64,000 bases of DNA from NCBI RefSeq assembly GCF_031326345.1, contig NZ_CP133671.1:1364001-1428000 (forward strand). Reading direction: 5' to 3'. The first letter of the stretch is position 1; each line of letters starts with the position of its first letter. Under the pieces are notes generated by a model. That model saw only the letters and a list, made by a program, of their open reading frames with translations. It was not told the DNA's origin and made no database searches. This DNA is from Aureispira sp. CCB-E (GTDB lineage: Bacteria > Bacteroidota > Bacteroidia > Chitinophagales > Saprospiraceae). This document shows, one piece after another, positions 63,751 through 64,000 of this stretch. The position numbers and the translations under genes are program-made.

Positions 63751-64000
63751 GTGCTTTGTCATAGGATTAATTCTTTGCCCTATGTTGTTGCTAGGACAAA
63801 TACCAGCAACTGAGGAAGCTTTTGGTAAAGCTTGCGCCTGTTTTGATGCGATTGACTTTTTACAAATAGACAAAGAATACCTTTCTACCAAAGCAGATAG
63901 CTGTATAGAAGAAGCCTTATATACCAACTTGACAGGTGTTTTAAAGGAGAATAATACGAGTTTGGAGGATAGTGGAGGAATGTTAAAGGTGGCGCAAAAA
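63743..64000 (+). CDS. Secreted Cys-containing protein, 3' end outside window
   Basis: 86 codons are visible; the frame runs off the window. It starts with a signal peptide (MSKCFVIGLILCPMLLLGQ), then FGKACACFDAIDFLQIDKEY and TKADSCIEEALYTNL. The CxC...C spacing is comparable to the C-terminal domain of the lipoprotein at 52968. Its ATG lies within the last codons of the TPR gene (ATGAGTAA overlap). Function unknown. Confidence 0.65.
   Translation, partial: MSKCFVIGLILCPMLLLGQIPATEEAFGKACACFDAIDFLQIDKEYLSTKADSCIEEALYTNLTGVLKENNTSLEDSGGMLKVAQK

Noticed and set aside
1-64000. tRNA, rRNA, tmRNA, CRISPR array or replication origin
   Set aside because: No cloverleaf-like or spaced direct-repeat pattern, no dnaA boxes in number and no rRNA segments were seen by reading the sequence.

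Overview
The window looks like chromosomal DNA of an AT-rich, gliding-type member of the Bacteroidota. The evidence is two secreted proteins with type IX secretion (T9SS) sorting domains of both classes (A at 1-4365, B at 20202-22421), promoter cores of the Bacteroidota form TAnnTTTG, very few Shine-Dalgarno sequences, an ATP synthase operon lacking beta and epsilon, and many TPR/CHAT, LytTR and lipoprotein genes. A member of the Saprospiria (Saprospira/Aureispira-like) is my best guess; this is inference from gene content, not a computed placement.

Layout. 1-7.8 kb: end of a giant T9SS cargo gene, a PpiD/SurA-like periplasmic chaperone, a TPR protein. 8.0-17.4 kb: two adjacent paralogous giant superfamily-1 helicase genes (1339 and 1761 aa) on the minus strand, each ending in a Vsr/MTES-like nuclease fold. 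17.7-20.1 kb: the phenylalanine branch (prephenate dehydratase, then DAHP synthase-chorismate mutase), preceded by two consecutive leader peptides rich in Phe codons, each followed by an intrinsic terminator. 20.2-24.4 kb: a T9SS type B protein, an unrecognised secreted protein and a cytochrome-b5-like protein. 24.9-30.3 kb: atpBEFHAG with hairpins between several of the genes. 30.4-34.0 kb: a TPR histidine kinase, a LytTR response regulator and a degenerate receiver protein. 34.2-45.4 kb: AhpD-like protein, lipoprotein, acyltransferase, a TPR-CHAT protease-like protein, an unknown protein plus membrane-anchored Ser/Thr kinase-like protein, and an S74 autochaperone protein. 45.9-48.8 kb: Crp/Fnr regulator, sterol-desaturase-family hydroxylase and a complete IS4-family insertion sequence with 20-bp perfect inverted repeats. 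48.8-54.5 kb: a tandem pair of small secreted Cys/His proteins, a VanX-like dipeptidase with smpB, two small lipoproteins and clpP. 54.6-64 kb: ECF sigma factor with a 58-aa partner, DtxR-type regulator, tatC, Ppx/GppA phosphatase, TetR regulator, membrane proteins, a second hydroxylase and the start of another TPR gene pair.

How parts fit together. The two aromatic genes make phenylpyruvate from central metabolites, and the double leader gives them a Phe-sensing switch built from two classical ribosome-stalling attenuators in series. The ATP synthase genes form one transcription unit ending at a strong terminator (30341-30376); its intercistronic hairpins may tune the unequal subunit stoichiometry. 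The kinase/LytTR pair overlap by one base and form a two-component system.

The most unusual items are (1) the tandem Phe attenuators, (2) the helicase pair, in which the size difference is explained by two separate protein modules being triplicated in one paralog, (3) a family of short bipartite intergenic repeats, and (4) the CPxHN...CxxC secreted protein pair. I saw no tRNA, rRNA, CRISPR array, prophage or replication origin. Positions of protein motifs are approximate.
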